Shown: one piece after another, positions 34,250 to 46,680 of the stretch | Layout: each line of letters begins with the position of its first letter | Position numbering within the stretch: position 1 is the stretch's first letter | Source: Tubulanus polymorphus | Taxonomy: Eukaryota > Nemertea > Palaeonemertea > Tubulaniformes > Tubulanidae | Direction of reading: 5' to 3' | Length of the DNA: 64,000 nucleotides | Assembly (NCBI RefSeq): GCF_964204645.1 | Contig: NC_134029.1 | Location: forward strand, 8,420,850-8,484,849 | Notes under the pieces: generated by a model | The model's input: the letters and a program-made list of their open reading frames with translations, nothing else | The model's database searches: none | Told to the model about the DNA's origin: nothing | Made by a program: the position numbers and the translations under genes

Positions 34250-36583
34250 TATCAGGCGCGTGATCTTTTCCCTCGGTCTTATTGATTTGAATGCGGAATA
34301 GAATTGAATTGGATTTTCTGATATTTGCTCAATAAAACAAAATTGAATTGGATTTGATGTTTTATTTGTTCAATAAAGTAAAATTGAATTGGCTTTTACT
34401 TGGGCGCGAGCCAAATTTGACTTGGGCCTAATCCGTGCAAGTGTTGTACTGCTAAGATAAGCAAAACCATCCACGCGAATCTGTCAACAAGTCGACAACT
34501 CTGACTGTAATTTCGTCCTCGACGTCATCAATGTCCTCATTTGCACTGATCGTGTAATTATGGCTATGACAGATTTGATAAACGAAGGCTGATCCAGCAA
34601 TTAGTCACCTAATCACTGGCCAGTTGTATGAGGTACGATGACTCCTCGCGCACATATATATGCATGTGGCTGGACGACGTTTTACGGTGAACTCTTCTAA
34701 AAATTGAACATCGAATGAACGCGGTGAATCCGAATATTCATGAAATGTTCATCACCCCTTCTATAGCAACCGTCGTTTGTTAGTAAATATGAGATTACGG
34801 ACATCAACATTCGAAGGACATTCTGATCATAAGCCGCCGAATCGGAATGCCACACGATGACATCGGAAAATCACAAATAGGCGACTAACTAAACTAGATT
34901 AACACCTTCAGAATAATTGCCATGTAAGACAAGATCCATTCCTACTACTACTGTACTGTCCGGCACACATGCTCTCCATAAGACGTTTCAATCAGCAATT
35001 TCATTGATACTCAGATGACCTCCCTTAATTATGCATCTTGTCCACCGCCTAATAATTACGCATTAGTTTGTGTAGTAAGGATTTCGCATTCAGAAATGTA
35101 CTAAGAATCCTCATTAGATCTTTTTCATTTCTGCCTAGCGTACACTCGCGTAATGTTGGAAAAAAACTGCATCTGTAAACCAAAATGTGGCCCGGCCTAC
35201 TGGATGAATTGACGATTATGTCATAGCTCTGTGTCCACGTGTCCTTGGAAGTGATTTTTCTACGGGTGCCCGAGCGTAGGCCGCGTAAACAATCACCGTT
35301 AGATCTCAACAAAAACACGGAAGATCAAGCGATTACAGACGAAATCACGGATCGAAACGTCGCACGGAGGGGTTGAGTGACAGGCAGTAGAAACCAACTG
35401 TCATTCCACCGAATATGATTTTATCGATCCTGTTTACCCGATGTATGAATATCAAAAGCTTAAGATCGAAATTTAGATTACGTAAGACACCACCACATAA
35501 GGAGCAAAAGTCACAGAGACAAAATTCGGATTTCCCCTGTAGTACAACTAGACATTCACAACTACTTTTGGAAATTTCTTTATCGCTCGGCATCATATAA
35601 GTTTCTTATGCTGGTTTTCCACGACACGGGTGTGTACGCAGAGGCAGCCTCTGGATGCGGGAATTTTACAAATGGCTCAAAATAACAATAAATCCCGATC
35701 TACGAAAAAGCATAAGCATAAAAAATTTTTCACTGTTGCGCTTGAAACAATGGCAATCAAACCAAACAGTAACAGTTCAACTTTTATTGTGAAAACGAGA
35801 CCCTGATGAAAATTACGAGATACAAATGTCAACCATTTCATTCAAGCTTCCGCGTTCAAATGTCACCAGTTTAGCAAAGCAGTTAAGTTTTTCTTCAATT
35901 TCTAAAATCGATCCAGTCGCGGTTCAATTTAAATCATATTTTCAGCAGAAAGTCTTGACAGTGTACGATATAGCCGTTGATGTATATATTTATCAGATAC
36001 AGGCTTCAAGCATATTTTCAAGAAAAAAAGAGATCTACATACATATATGTATATATACTTAATTCATCAATAAAATACCATTAGCCGTAGTGCAAGTTTC
36101 CGCGCGACAACGTGACACAATTGTCGATGTCGCGTTTTCAGTCCATTTATCTTTTTAGACTAAAAAGGAAAATTATCTTCACTTCTTCACTGACAACCAG
36201 ACAGAAGATGAAGATGACCATGTGCATTAGTGTAGGGTGCTTCTTTTTATTTTGGGAAACGAGACATATATTACGGGCCTTTTTGTTATCAACATAATAT
36301 GAGGGCAAATGCAAGCAACACTCCCTTAAGACAGTTACCATTTTAGTGTGAAGTATCATCTGATGAAAAAGTTTTAGTCCATTTATAAATTTACTAATTC
36401 ATTTTCGATTAAAGATGTCTTAATGCAAAAAACAAGTGAAGCTTTGACGGTCAAAAATTGGATGGGTGGTGATAATCTGAGGGGGAGGGGGCAAGGCTGC
36501 TTGCCAATACCTGCACCCTTCAAAAACTAAGTTTCTGGCTTTTTGTGCCTCCCGCAATTCTTGTCATTGATGTCTGTTAGAAT
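34250..36583. other. Unassigned, with a family A scrap
   Basis: 34397-34440 carries GCGCGAGCCAAATTTGACTTG, a family A fragment. Two near-identical AAATTGAATTGGATTTT stretches lie at 34300-34390. No supportable gene is seen. Confidence 0.4.
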
Positions 36584-36650
36584 AGCCGCGATCACACTAG
36601 CATTTTTGGCCCGGGCCAAAGAATCTAGTCCAGTCCTTGAAACGTGTCGC
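36584..36650 (+). mobile_element. MITE family A, copy A12, left-end fragment
   Basis: AGCCGCGATCACACTAGC followed by ATTTTTGGCCCGGGCC, then loss of similarity. Confidence 0.7.
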
Positions 36651-37616
36651 ATTTCGATGAATTGACACGTGTATCATCTGCTATATGATATACGATATAT
36701 AGATGGCAATGAAACCTTGTTTTTGGACTGTCATTCGTTGCCTTCATATCGTATTTCAAATCTCAAGCCCCATCTGTCATATCGATGGTAAGATTCTGCT
36801 CCATTATCCATTTTCGGCCCTATTCCAGGGTGCCACCGCTGCTGCAATGCTACTGCCGCAATTGAGAAACCATTCGGCGTACTAGTGTGCACTAAAACAT
36901 CGATTTCTTCTCAAATTCAATTATTGTGATTCATACTGGTAACCGATTGAATACCGAATTCGATCAATTACCAAATTCTTGTGCACACTTATCAAGCCAT
37001 TGAAAAATCTGCACCACACGCTACCTTTCCGAACTCGTTGCCATTTACAGTCCATGTTGCACGCTCAGATCAGCGAACAAAGTATCATTAATTGTCCCCT
37101 TATCAAAATCGGACTGTTTCACTCGTGGAGAAGCTATCAGTCGTTAACAAATTCGTCTTATCAGTCCTGGAATCATGGGTTTGTTGGTCTAAGGATATTC
37201 TACCCCTTGATTGCAAAAAAGAAACCTTGAACCATGGACTTACATTAAGAGTCCTTGCTTTAACCCAAACCTGACTGCAGTAGCACTCAGCTAGTCAAGG
37301 GACAAAAAATCCATTCATGGCAAAAATATGAAGGCCATACGAGCGGCACGGCGAATGTTAATTTCGACCTTCAAATGGGACCACATCAACGATCCCGCGA
37401 GTATAAACTACGTCGATTAATTTTGACCTTTGACGTTGATTTAATTTCGCTACGTTTCAATCTGACAAAATTACATTTCAATCCGACAACATCACGCTAG
37501 CATCGACCTGTGCGATTACACATGATACTCCATTAATCTATTCCGCTCAATGTACATACAATAATGTGGGATTGTCTTTTTAAACGTCATTAGTGACAAA
37601 TGTTCATATGCAAATT
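36651..37616. other. Unassigned
   Basis: No gene or repeat recognised. Confidence 0.4.
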
Positions 37617-37686
37617 AGCCGCAATCACACGAGCAGATTTGTCCCGCGCTAAGCCTGGGCCAAATGGTCTCCGTGTGATCGCAGCT
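37617..37686. mobile_element. MITE family A, copy A13: 70-bp end-to-end derivative
   Basis: It runs from AGCCGCAATCACACGAGC to GTCTCCGTGTGATCGCAGCT with almost no interior, flanked by exact ATT duplications (37614-37616 and 37687-37689). It is an independent second example of the minimal form seen at 13733-13800, because the target duplication and break points differ. Confidence 0.85.
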
Positions 37687-37730
37687 ATTATGTCCATCCT
37701 ATCCCATCTTATGTCCATCACATAAGAATC

Positions 37731-37890
37731 TTTGGTCTGGGCCAAATTTTAGCACATGTTACATTATTGTGTGTGAATTGCTACTGGTTCCAGAAAAGAC
37801 CCACTTCACTTAAGCATTGTTTAGTATCAAGTGAGTGGTTTACGTATGAACGTGCTGTCTTATTAGCCATGGGTCAAATTCGGCTCAAAT
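37731..37890 (+). mobile_element. MITE family A, copy A14, interior fragment
   Basis: TGGGCCAAATTTTAGCACATG, then GCATTGTTTAGTATCAAGTG and CTTATTAGCCATGGGTC. It lacks both TIRs and lies 45 bases from A13. Confidence 0.65.
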
Positions 37891-39046
37891 CATCTTTGGG
37901 AGACCACGGCTCTGCTCTCACGAAGACAACTCATGGGCAAACTCATTGCAAAGCCGATGATAACCAGCGAATAACCCCTGAACTTTTGTGCCGTAGATAC
38001 CACTTTTACTTAAACTTGTACACCGAAGATCAAAGTTAATGGATCCACCGATATAGAAAAAAAAAAACCGCAACGCTGAAAACAGAAACTAAACTTTATC
38101 TTCTTCCGTTTCCATGATCTAAATCCATTCCATTAGCAAAAATTCTGTTTCTAAATTGTCTTACTGCACTATGACATCCTTCCCAGATGGAGTTTTCCAA
38201 TTTCGAGAATGCCAAACGGCCACATAACTAAATCCATTATATGTACGATAAAAATCATCTGATCCTGGAATAGGCTTATTTCTGTACAACAGAATAGGTT
38301 TATGGATTTTCTCAATTTCAGGAGAAATGTCCGAGCAATGCGACAACAACACTCGCGCTCAACTTAAGACCAGTCTAACATAAAAAAGTGAAAAAGATTT
38401 CGTCCCACAACAGAATTTTATGGGATGAAATCTATAAAAATGAAACCACAACGTTTTGGTTGTTGATTAACAGCCATCGTCAGGTGGAACTGGACTATGC
38501 CTTGCACCCAACAATACACTCTCCCCTAGGAAGCGATGGACCGCATATCTGCAGCACATCTTCACAATTTTCAAATTTCCAATACTGCCGTTAGTGACCT
38601 CATGATCATCATTCATATAATATCATATCCCACAACTATATATCTGCAAGACATCTTCATCAGCAATTGTTTCATTTAGAAGTTTATCTGACATCATCTT
38701 TTTCATGTATAAAGCATCAAAGAAAACGGCTGCCAGTCAGCCATCTTGGATCCAACCATAAGATAAAATGTAGGCGCACAACTACGTATTCACAAAAACA
38801 TATGTGTTAAGTTACAAGTAGGGAGAGCCAGTAGTTTAGGCGATCTCTGGATAAGATTGTGTCCACTGATGGACGCTGGACTAGCTGACTCCAGCATACC
38901 CCCTACACTTTGTTGCAAGGGGTGTTATGACCAGAAACAGAAGTAACAAAGCATATAAACCCACAATACATAAGCTGAAGCTATGCGTCAGAAAATTCGA
39001 TAATGCGATTTTGTTGCTTAGCTTCTAATGTACTGTGAGTTTGTAT
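37891..39046. other. Unassigned, with one coding-like minus frame
   Basis: A minus-strand frame 38161-38352 reads KPILLYRNKPIPGSDD, then FYRTYNGFSYVAVWHSRNW, and stops at 38161. The peptide looks protein-like but I do not recognise it and see no clean acceptor. 38735-38760 carries the family L GCCATCTTGGATCC word. Confidence 0.25.
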
Positions 39047-39165
39047 AGCCGGATCATACAGGCATTTTTAGCCAGGGCCCACGCTTGGCCCATGCCAAAT
39101 TAGGCCTGGAATAACTGTTCAAGCGGGTGCCAAATGGGCCTGTGCCTGTTTGGCCCAACCAGTTT
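39047..39165 (+). mobile_element. MITE family A, copy A15, left half
   Basis: AGCCGGATCATACAGGC, GGAATAACTGTTCAAGCGGGTG, CCTGTGCCTGTTTGGCCC. It is the long subtype. Confidence 0.65.
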
Positions 39166-39169
39166 AGTC

Positions 39170-39265
39170 GCACTATAGCGGTATACCCTGTATTCATTAA
39201 TTTTCAAATAATATTAATCAACATATAGTAATTTTCAAATTATCTCCAGCGCTTTCGATTAACTG
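39170..39265 (-). mobile_element. TTAA MITE family B, copy B4, decayed
   Basis: In inverse orientation it retains TCAAATTATCTCCAGCGCTTTCG, the reverse of the AAAGTGCTGGAGATAATTTGA box. Confidence 0.5.
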
Positions 39266-41852
39266 AATTCATGATCAATCAGAGTTGACCCCTGGGTTAA
39301 AGTAAATGGTCGTGACTTAGGTTCAAAAGTGGTTTAAAATCTAACCGATGATCGATACAACAAAAACGAAACAAAATCCTGTCTCAATCGATGTACGTAT
39401 CTAACTTACGTAGATTTACCCTAATAATCATAGGTCGTCACTTAGAAGCCTCTCAAAGCTAATGAGATCTAAAGATTCAGCGAACGGGTATGGCTGTGAT
39501 TGAATGACAGAATTATCAACATTTTTATTTGGACTGTTTTAATTAACCCCATTTCACACTTCATAAATGTAATTGTGTCATCGGCAATCAGGATTTCTCG
39601 TGGTAGTAATTTCTTTACGATGTATTATCCGAATACTGCAGATACAGTGATACACATTTCAAGTGAAAGTACATACATTTAAGAAAAAGAGTATTTACGA
39701 AAAGTAGCCCGAGCAGTGAGACATATGATGTTCACACGCTCTCGAGCGAGATTGCCATAAAATTGGCAACTCAGTCGTAAAGGCGAAGGTGTTACACAAG
39801 ATATCATTTAATATCCAAAAAAACATCAGCTGCAGAATGCGCGCCAAGCAAAAAATACAAATCTATCCATAAGCACAGGCAACCACCGATAGGCTACCAT
39901 AAAGCTTCGAGGCGTTTTTGCGCCTATACGGTGATGTTGATGATGATTATTCGAGTGGAGCGCTGTGCAGTTCGAAAATAAGGGATGAAAAAATTGCCGC
40001 ATGGTTGTAAATGGATGACGTAATGACCTATGAATAAAGGAACGTTTGGCACGCATGGCTAATGTGGAAAAAAATAGTAGAATATAGTTACGCGATTAGG
40101 GAACTGCTGAAAAACGATACGCCGACATGCTAGACGGATATTAGCCGAAAGATATTTCGACAAGTTCCGTTCGAAGTTAACAGCGACTCAGCCAATCGGT
40201 ATAGCGTCGCCTTATCCGTGACCTTGACATTGAAGTCCGCGACGTCGTGAAATGGATTAAAAACGAACGCCCGAGTTTTGAGCCACGGCAATCGGTTACT
40301 CGAAAGTCATCAAAAAGTATCGCAGACCCGGCTTAGGGTCTGAATACAAGTTCTAAACGCACCAGCGGAGAAATACGAATGGGGAAAGCGATGAAATTTA
40401 AATACTTCTTTCATGGATTTTTCAAGACAGTCTTAAAAAACAAGAAAATAAATCATGAGAGCATCGTAATTTCGAGCTAGGATTAAACATCCTCCGGCAT
40501 ACTTATGGCTCAGGCCGATAAGAACGCCCGAACGGTTCTGCCGAAGAGGGGATACTCGGTGGTGTCACTAGAGCTGAGCTGGAAATGTGATTGAAGCACT
40601 TGGAAAGCAAGCCATCGTGGATTAAGCATAAGACGAGGACGGTGCAGGAGATTGTACCTGTATGGATGAAACTATCTAAATAGATGTCCAACTCACTGCA
40701 TATACCCTCAATGAGCAAATCAAATTCTTTCAAAAACGCTTTCTTTGTTCGTTACAGTCTTAATAAGGCACTTAAGAGGCAGCCATCTTTTCTAGAACGT
40801 TTCATTACCAATACTGTATGACAGGGGATTTCAGGCATGGTGAAAAAAATCCTAAAACTAGGTCAATAATAATTTGCATGTATCGACGATATATACCCTG
40901 TAGCGCCAAAATAATTCATTTTCATTTCACCACGATAAAGATTTTTAACCGCTGACATTCGGATTCAGGCAAATTACCTATAGGGTCCATCTTTTGGGGG
41001 TCTAAATCGACATTATACACCCAATTTTGAGGGAATCATCCAATTTTCGATTTCCTTACTGCACATTGGCACGCCTGGCGAATCCCCACTGAAGGCACAC
41101 GATGCAGAAAAACAGGATACAGAGAAACAATGAAACATAGAATCGAACATGTTTTATCTCAAGAGACATTGTTTCCCAAAGCCATATTTTTGGTTTCTCA
41201 TATAGCCCGCCCGTAAACAGATAAAAATGGAATAAAATGTGTTTGATTTTGGAAACGTTGTTTCCCGAAACCATGTTTCTCAAGCACACGACACGGAAAT
41301 GCTCGAAAACATATATTTCTGTCTCCTATTTCTCACCGGGTCGTCATTAAGGAATCCCTTCTTCAACAACAAAGAAACCAAAAAAAACAAACTCATCACC
41401 GTCGAGCGATCTATAATTTTTTTTACGACGGTGGTCATCGCACGCCGCTCGAAGCTTTCGCGTTAGCTAGTTCGCGATCGAACGGGATACTTCCACCTCC
41501 TCCCCCCCCCCCCCCGTCATGGCACACTTTTCCTTTTTACGCGTGCCGGTAGCGACGAACGAAGACACGCCGGTGATCTTCGTCGTCGACAGTTGTTCGC
41601 TGCCGAGGTGTTATTTACCTCGCAGCTGAGCGGACTACGTGCGAGGAAGTCAGCTCGCCGTATTACGAATCCGGCACGATGGCACATCATCGCGTATCGC
41701 TTTAATTAATTGCCCGACTACGCGCGAATGCGGCGTTACTTTCGCGCAGCGTCTTTCGGCGAAAATCGGGACAAACTGCGGTAATCCTGATTTAATCAAA
41801 ATAAAACTGGGCCAGTTAGTCTGAACTATAGGCGGGGTAGCAGAAGCGTTCT
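39266..41852. other. Unassigned
   Basis: No supportable gene. 41380-41640 is CpG-rich, with a run of about 13 C near 41501-41515. A minus-strand frame at 40503-40733 (76 codons) has no known signature. Confidence 0.35.
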
Positions 41853-42097
41853 TGAAGCAAATTTGGCCTGTGTCAGATTAGGCTTGGGCCACTGGGTAAC
41901 AGGAGCACCAAATTGGCCCATGCCTGTTTGACCAGGGCCAAATTAGGCCCGGGTCAAATCATTGTGCGTGAATGCTTACTGACTCCAGAAGTGACTCACT
42001 TCGATTGGTTAAAGTGTTTAATATTGAGTGAGTGGTTCATGAATGAACGCGCTCTCTTATTAGGCAAGGGCCAAATTTGACCTGGGACTCCAAGAAA
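41853..42097 (+). mobile_element. MITE family A, copy A16, lacking both ends
   Basis: GGCTTGGGCCACTGGGTAACAG, AGGCCCGGGTCAAATCATTGTG, AGTGACTCACTTCGATTGG and CTTATTAGGCAAGGGCC follow the family order. Confidence 0.7.
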
Positions 42098-42223
42098 GCA
42101 GGTACTGTAAAAATATGAGCTATCAATTCTGTTTACTTTGGTCTAGTTGACAAAAATCATGTGAAGAACTAAATATTTTGATGGAATGTTACTTTCTAAC
42201 TTGACTAAATATTTCCTTATTCA

Positions 42224-42420
42224 AACGACTGAGTCCTGGAGATAATTCGAAAATCTCTATATTTCTTACGATATCAATATTTCGCTTTTATCCTGTCATC
42301 TTTCAAGGGATAAAAACTATAATTACTAATGATATGAATACACTGTGATGCGGTGTACGTGCAAAGTTCTTCACAAATTCATACATTGCACTGCAGTGTA
42401 GACGCTCTGTAAGTGTTTAC
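42224..42420 (+). mobile_element. TTAA MITE family B, copy B5, internally deleted
   Basis: GTCCTGGAGATAATTCGAAAAT, then ACTGTGATGCGGTGTACG and CACTGCAGTGTAGACGCTCTG. The left palindrome block is missing. Confidence 0.7.
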
Positions 42421-43439
42421 CTGATATCGAGTTGATGAAGAAATAACTACCTGTACTACCCGTTTTAACATTTATTTATTTCTGGAAAAATAAATTCGCA
42501 TTTCAGGACGAATCCGGTTTTCATAGTAACATGCGTCAATTTCGTGACAAGTACATTTTTGCAGTTGTTTTTTCGAAGAAACAGATTACCGAGCGCGATG
42601 TCATCAAGCGACGCATTAGAGCCATTGCGAAAAATATCACGTTTATTTTTTTCAGTCGGCGGTGTTGGCGCCAGACATCAAAGCGAATTCTATACCTAGC
42701 CATCGTCTGGCAATAACAGACTCTGATCATTTCTGGGAAGAAGCGTATAAGGAGGACGACTTCACGGTTGTACCGTAGGTCATATATATACGCCCGTATC
42801 GCGAAGCCGATTCGATTACGCCCGATCATTACGGCAGATCAGTCGAGTCTCGTTCGAAATCTCTTTAAACTTCGCGTGAACTCATTAAAAGACTTAAGTT
42901 TCTACCCGAACCGTTCAAGGCCGCGCGTGCTTTTTCACGAGATAAGGGTATAAAACGGCAATCGAAGGACTATATACCTGGACTACCGTAACGTAACGCG
43001 TAATGCACTATCGCTGAAGAGACACTATCCCAGAGGAGAGCGGTTGATAAAACACTCCATAATCCGCCGCGCTTTAAACGATAAATGCGAATCACGCACA
43101 AAAAAACCATGTATCGAGTATGAAATAAAACAACTAATCAGTGTTGAAACATAGCTACGACTAAGAGTAAGTTCGTATCTCACGCATGCTTTTACAGGCA
43201 GTTTTCTTTAATATATATCATGGTGTGTACTATATGGATTTTATTGTGATGGATTTTATATGATGCTTCTTTCACGAAAGCAAGCTGAAATTAAGAACGA
43301 TTCCATAGACGATATTCTTTCCTAAAAAGGACACCGAACATGATATCTAGGAGATGTTGCGGGATGTTATTCATTTTTTCATTCGTTTGAGATTTTTTGG
43401 TATGATATAGCAGCTTATCGTTCAAATGATCGATGGCTG
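42421..43439. other. Unassigned
   Basis: 42520-42970 is CpG-rich with open frames on both strands and no recognisable product. It could be a conserved noncoding block. Confidence 0.3.
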
Positions 43440-43662
43440 CAGGGCTGCCAACATCTGAAATGTCCTATCAGTAACAAATTGATTTTTTTCCAGTTAAGTT
43501 TCATTGAAATATGAAAGAAAATGTTCAAATTAATCAGCAATCAACAGTAACACCCTCAGTAACGTCTTTTCATATTTCTGTATGCATTGAACGAATCAAA
43601 TCAGTATTTTTCATTATAAAAGAGTAACAAATACTGAAAATCAGGAACAGTTGGCAGCTCTG
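43440..43662. mobile_element. TIR element family D, copy 1
   Basis: The ends CAGGGCTGCCAAC and GTTGGCAGCTCTG are inverse copies. The interior (TTTCATTGAAATATGAAAG, CTTTTCATATTTCTG) is itself foldback. The CAGRG start resembles hAT termini, but no 8-bp duplication is visible. Confidence 0.7.
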
Positions 43663-43751
43663 TGACTGTATTCAGTGACTGATCCCATCACTGCGACTAG
43701 CAACTGATCGCCAATTGCTGCTCTGCTTGAAAAGTCACTCCTGGTTTCTAT

Positions 43752-43810
43752 AGCCGCGATCACACGAGCATTTTTGGCCAGGGCCATATTTGGTGAAGGG
43801 GGCCAATTTC
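43752..43810 (+). mobile_element. MITE family A, copy A17, left-end fragment
   Basis: AGCCGCGATCACACGAGC, ATTTTTGGCCAGGGCC, then truncation. Confidence 0.7.
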
Positions 43811-44578
43811 TCGAGACTTGGTTAGAGATAACCGTGGATGAATACCACAGTAACAATGAACTTTCAATTGTCGCTGTGTGGAATAACCATTGATTAACTG
43901 ATTAACTTTGGGCAACTTTAGCTCCTGAATCCAGCTCGAGATTCATGACCAACTGATCCGGCGATCCTTAAGATCTAATAATCTCCTTCCACCGGAGTTA
44001 AGCGGCAGAAAAATGCAGTGGCGCGCGACAATGAACAACGATGTCGGACATTATTTTTTATGTGATGGCACGCATACATGTGACCTGTCACAACTCGGCC
44101 CGACGACAATTGTGCACTAATTGGTCTGTGATTATTCCGATGGTAGATCATCCAGTTTCCTCACACCGCAATCATTAGCTTTAGGCGACGTGTCTCTCCT
44201 TCTTATCTGAATGAAATGGTGCAAGTCATTATAGTAGTTAGTGAGACAGAAGACGATTACGGCTAGTTCCGGCGAACCATCACATCTCGTTCTCTTATTA
44301 GGAAACGCATCACAACGGCGCTACGGTTCAACTTGCCTCGTACGCCCGGAGAAACGTTTTGCAGTATGTTTGTAGAAAATACGCGTGTCGGCGACATTAC
44401 ACTACATCTTTGTCGCCGTTCACGCGATACTTTGTCTAAACACGAACGTATATCTCACTGAAAGCTGACAGGGCGTGTTGCAATTCACGCGGGGTACCGG
44501 CACACGCGTTATCCCGTCAGATGGCGCCACTCAGATATCAGACGAACTCGAAATTAGGCTAAATGATACCTTGTTCAG
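43811..44578. other. Unassigned
   Basis: No gene. 44280-44520 is CpG-rich. Confidence 0.35.
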
Positions 44579-44913
44579 TAAGATAAAAACCCACTATTTG
44601 CAAATTAAAAGAATCTTAGGAAATTTGTTTATTCGAACAATCTAAAATGTATAAAATACACAACGTTTCGATCTCACCCTAAAGATCACAGTCAGGACGA
44701 ATAGGGCATTCCCCCTTTTTTGGTACAGCCTTTGTCCTTTCAGTTATGTAGCACAAGTGTTCATTAAATCATTACAAAGATAATAAGATAAAATCCCTGA
44801 CGATGATCTCTAGGGTGAGATCGAAACGTCATGTCTTTTATATATTTTAGATTGTATAAATAAATTCTGGTTTTTAAATTCTTTTAATCTGTAAATAGTG
44901 GGATTTTATCTTA
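44579..44913. mobile_element. Foldback element with about 110-bp inverted arms
   Basis: The left arm (about 44579-44690) and right arm (about 44804-44913) are inverse copies. Landmarks from outside in are AAGATAAAANCCCACTATTT, AATTAAAAGAAT, ACAATCTAAAAT and CGTTTCGATCTCACCCT. The AAGATAAAATCCC word of the end also recurs internally at 44785-44797. The CGTTTCGATC...TCAGGACGA style is widespread in Penelope-like and related retroelements. Confidence 0.75.
44797..44835 (+). ncRNA. Hammerhead-ribozyme-like core
   Basis: CTGACGA (44797-44803) matches CUGANGA. GATCTC (44805-44810) and GAGATC (44817-44822) form a 6-bp stem II with a TAGGGT loop. GAAA (44823-44826) is followed by ACG-TCA-TGT closing a short stem III (A44826 doubles as 15.1) and then C, i.e. 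a GUC-type cleavage triplet. Against it: one extra T lies between CUGANGA and stem II, and I cannot pair a stem I. The opposite arm keeps the same stem II, GAAA and stem III (ACG-TTG-TGT then A) but not CUGANGA. Penelope-like elements are known to carry such motifs. This may be a decayed one. Confidence 0.3.
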
Positions 44914-46241
44914 TTATCCATTCACCACGTTTGAGTGTGGTTATCGTTCCATTACAAAGATCTTGTACGTATATCGATAAATAAATATATTATATTAATA
45001 AAGTTATCTTATCTTAACTCGATCAAAAGAAGTTCATTGTCAATTAACTGCGATCTCAGTTTTTGGCCATTCCAGAAATTAAGACAAATTTCTTTGATTC
45101 TACTCATGAATAGCTGCCGACGGAGCTCACCGTTATAAACAATTAAGTCAAAATGAAGAAAAGTTAAAATCATCAAATTTAAGGAATATTTACGGCTACT
45201 TTAACAAAGCTGAAATCTATGGGGATCCAGAGGCAAATTTTGAAGGACTTGTCACATCCAAGCTGGGCACTTTGCAGTTGGAAAAAGGAAATTCATGTTT
45301 ACTCTTGCTCTTTGTGAAGAACTTGTCACATCCCAAAAGCGCAAGGCAATACTAGCTGTACTACCGCACAGAAATGCACTAATTATCTTTGTTGACAAAA
45401 TGGAAAAAATTTGATGGGCTTGTACAAGTCTAACAAGTCCTGTCTAACAAAATCCGCCTCCACATATTTTCCATAACTACAACTCATTAAAGCTTATTCT
45501 AAGATACCAGGATGCTGCCAGGATGTGTCATGCAATAAGAAAATGATTCCTCAAAGCTTCCATTCTTTAGATTTGGCATTTCCTTGATGTCTTTTGCAAT
45601 TTCTAAATCGTAAACCGAGATAACGCTTTAATTGCATCTATCCACGTGGACCACTTCGACATTAATCCGCGTGAACCACTTCTCGACGACATTTTTTTTA
45701 AAGACATATTTTTCACAGCGAGCACATCACGTGTTCCGTCTTCACTCTTCTAGTGTTGTATTTTCATGTCAAAGGGCTGTCATGACAACACAAAAAGAAG
45801 TCACGTAATTACTTAATACACTAAAGGAATAGCATGCAACAGCATAACAAGACAATTTTTGTTTTCTTGCAAGCTTAATTCGTCTTTCTCGAAGCAATAC
45901 GCCTAATTTATAGTCATTATTGCGAGCCGGTTTTTCTTGTAATTGGCACGTGGTAATGTTCCCATGGCTGGCTAAGAAGATGGCTGTCTCTCTGTCTGCT
46001 ACACGACTGAGGCGTACGCAGGATTCCTGCTAACTACGCGCAATCATCCGACGACGCAAACAAAATAAAATTCAAAGAACGACGGCGGCCATTTTTCTCC
46101 GCGCGTCTTAGAATAATCTCGCAGATTTGAATTTTTTTACTTTTCGTCATTAATCCGAGCCTTTTACGCGAAAAAAAACCAAAATTTCTAATCACTATCA
46201 ACACTTTGCTCCACATTAAAAAACCTTCTTCCACTTTGAGG
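44914..46241. other. Unassigned
   Basis: No supportable gene. The phrase GAACTTGTCACATCC or GGACTTGTCACATCC occurs at about 45247 and 45319, a small duplication. Confidence 0.4.
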
Positions 46242-46680
46242 TTTGAAAGCCCGGGGCGTTGTATTTAATAAGATCTAAGCAAACTACACAAAACATGAAA
46301 TACGGACTGGTAACCAAGGAGATAGTAGACCTTTTCCATGGCTCTGGGCTTTTTAGAGTCCAAGGTAGAACAGACGAACACAAACAATTAGAAGACGGAT
46401 ACAACTGCTTCGTCATACTCTACATATGGTGGAAACGTCGTCGTTGAAATAACCGAACGTACACGGATATCTACGACTCATCGGCAAAGACGAGTACGCT
46501 TCACGGATTCTATATCGAATATGAGAAAAACAACTATAACGGTTATAACAGGGAGGAACATAGCGTCCAAAACTCGTCCAAATCATTACAAACACAGAAT
46601 GACGAATCAGAACAACAAAACAAAAGCAAAAAAAACATTACAAACACGAAATGACAATTAAGACCAAAAAAATAATCGGA
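46242..46680 (+). CDS. Coding-like fragment, two frames, unknown product
   Basis: Frame one (46242-46447) reads KPGALYLIRSKQTTQ, NMKYGLVTKEIVDLFHG, GLFRVQGRTDEHKQL, EDGYNCF and then loses sense in a short basic stop tail. From about 46410 a second frame is open for about 88 codons (GGNVVVEITERTRIS, then a Thr/Arg/Asn-rich tail) to a stop near 46652-46654. A frameshift or a short intron between them would join the two. The peptide has normal protein composition, but I do not recognise the family. It could be a decayed mobile-element gene or a host exon. The opposite strand is also open over the first part, which lowers confidence. Confidence 0.28.

Noticed and set aside
42531-42953. Overlapping frames on both strands
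   Set aside because: Open because of CpG-rich composition. Neither strand gives a recognisable product.
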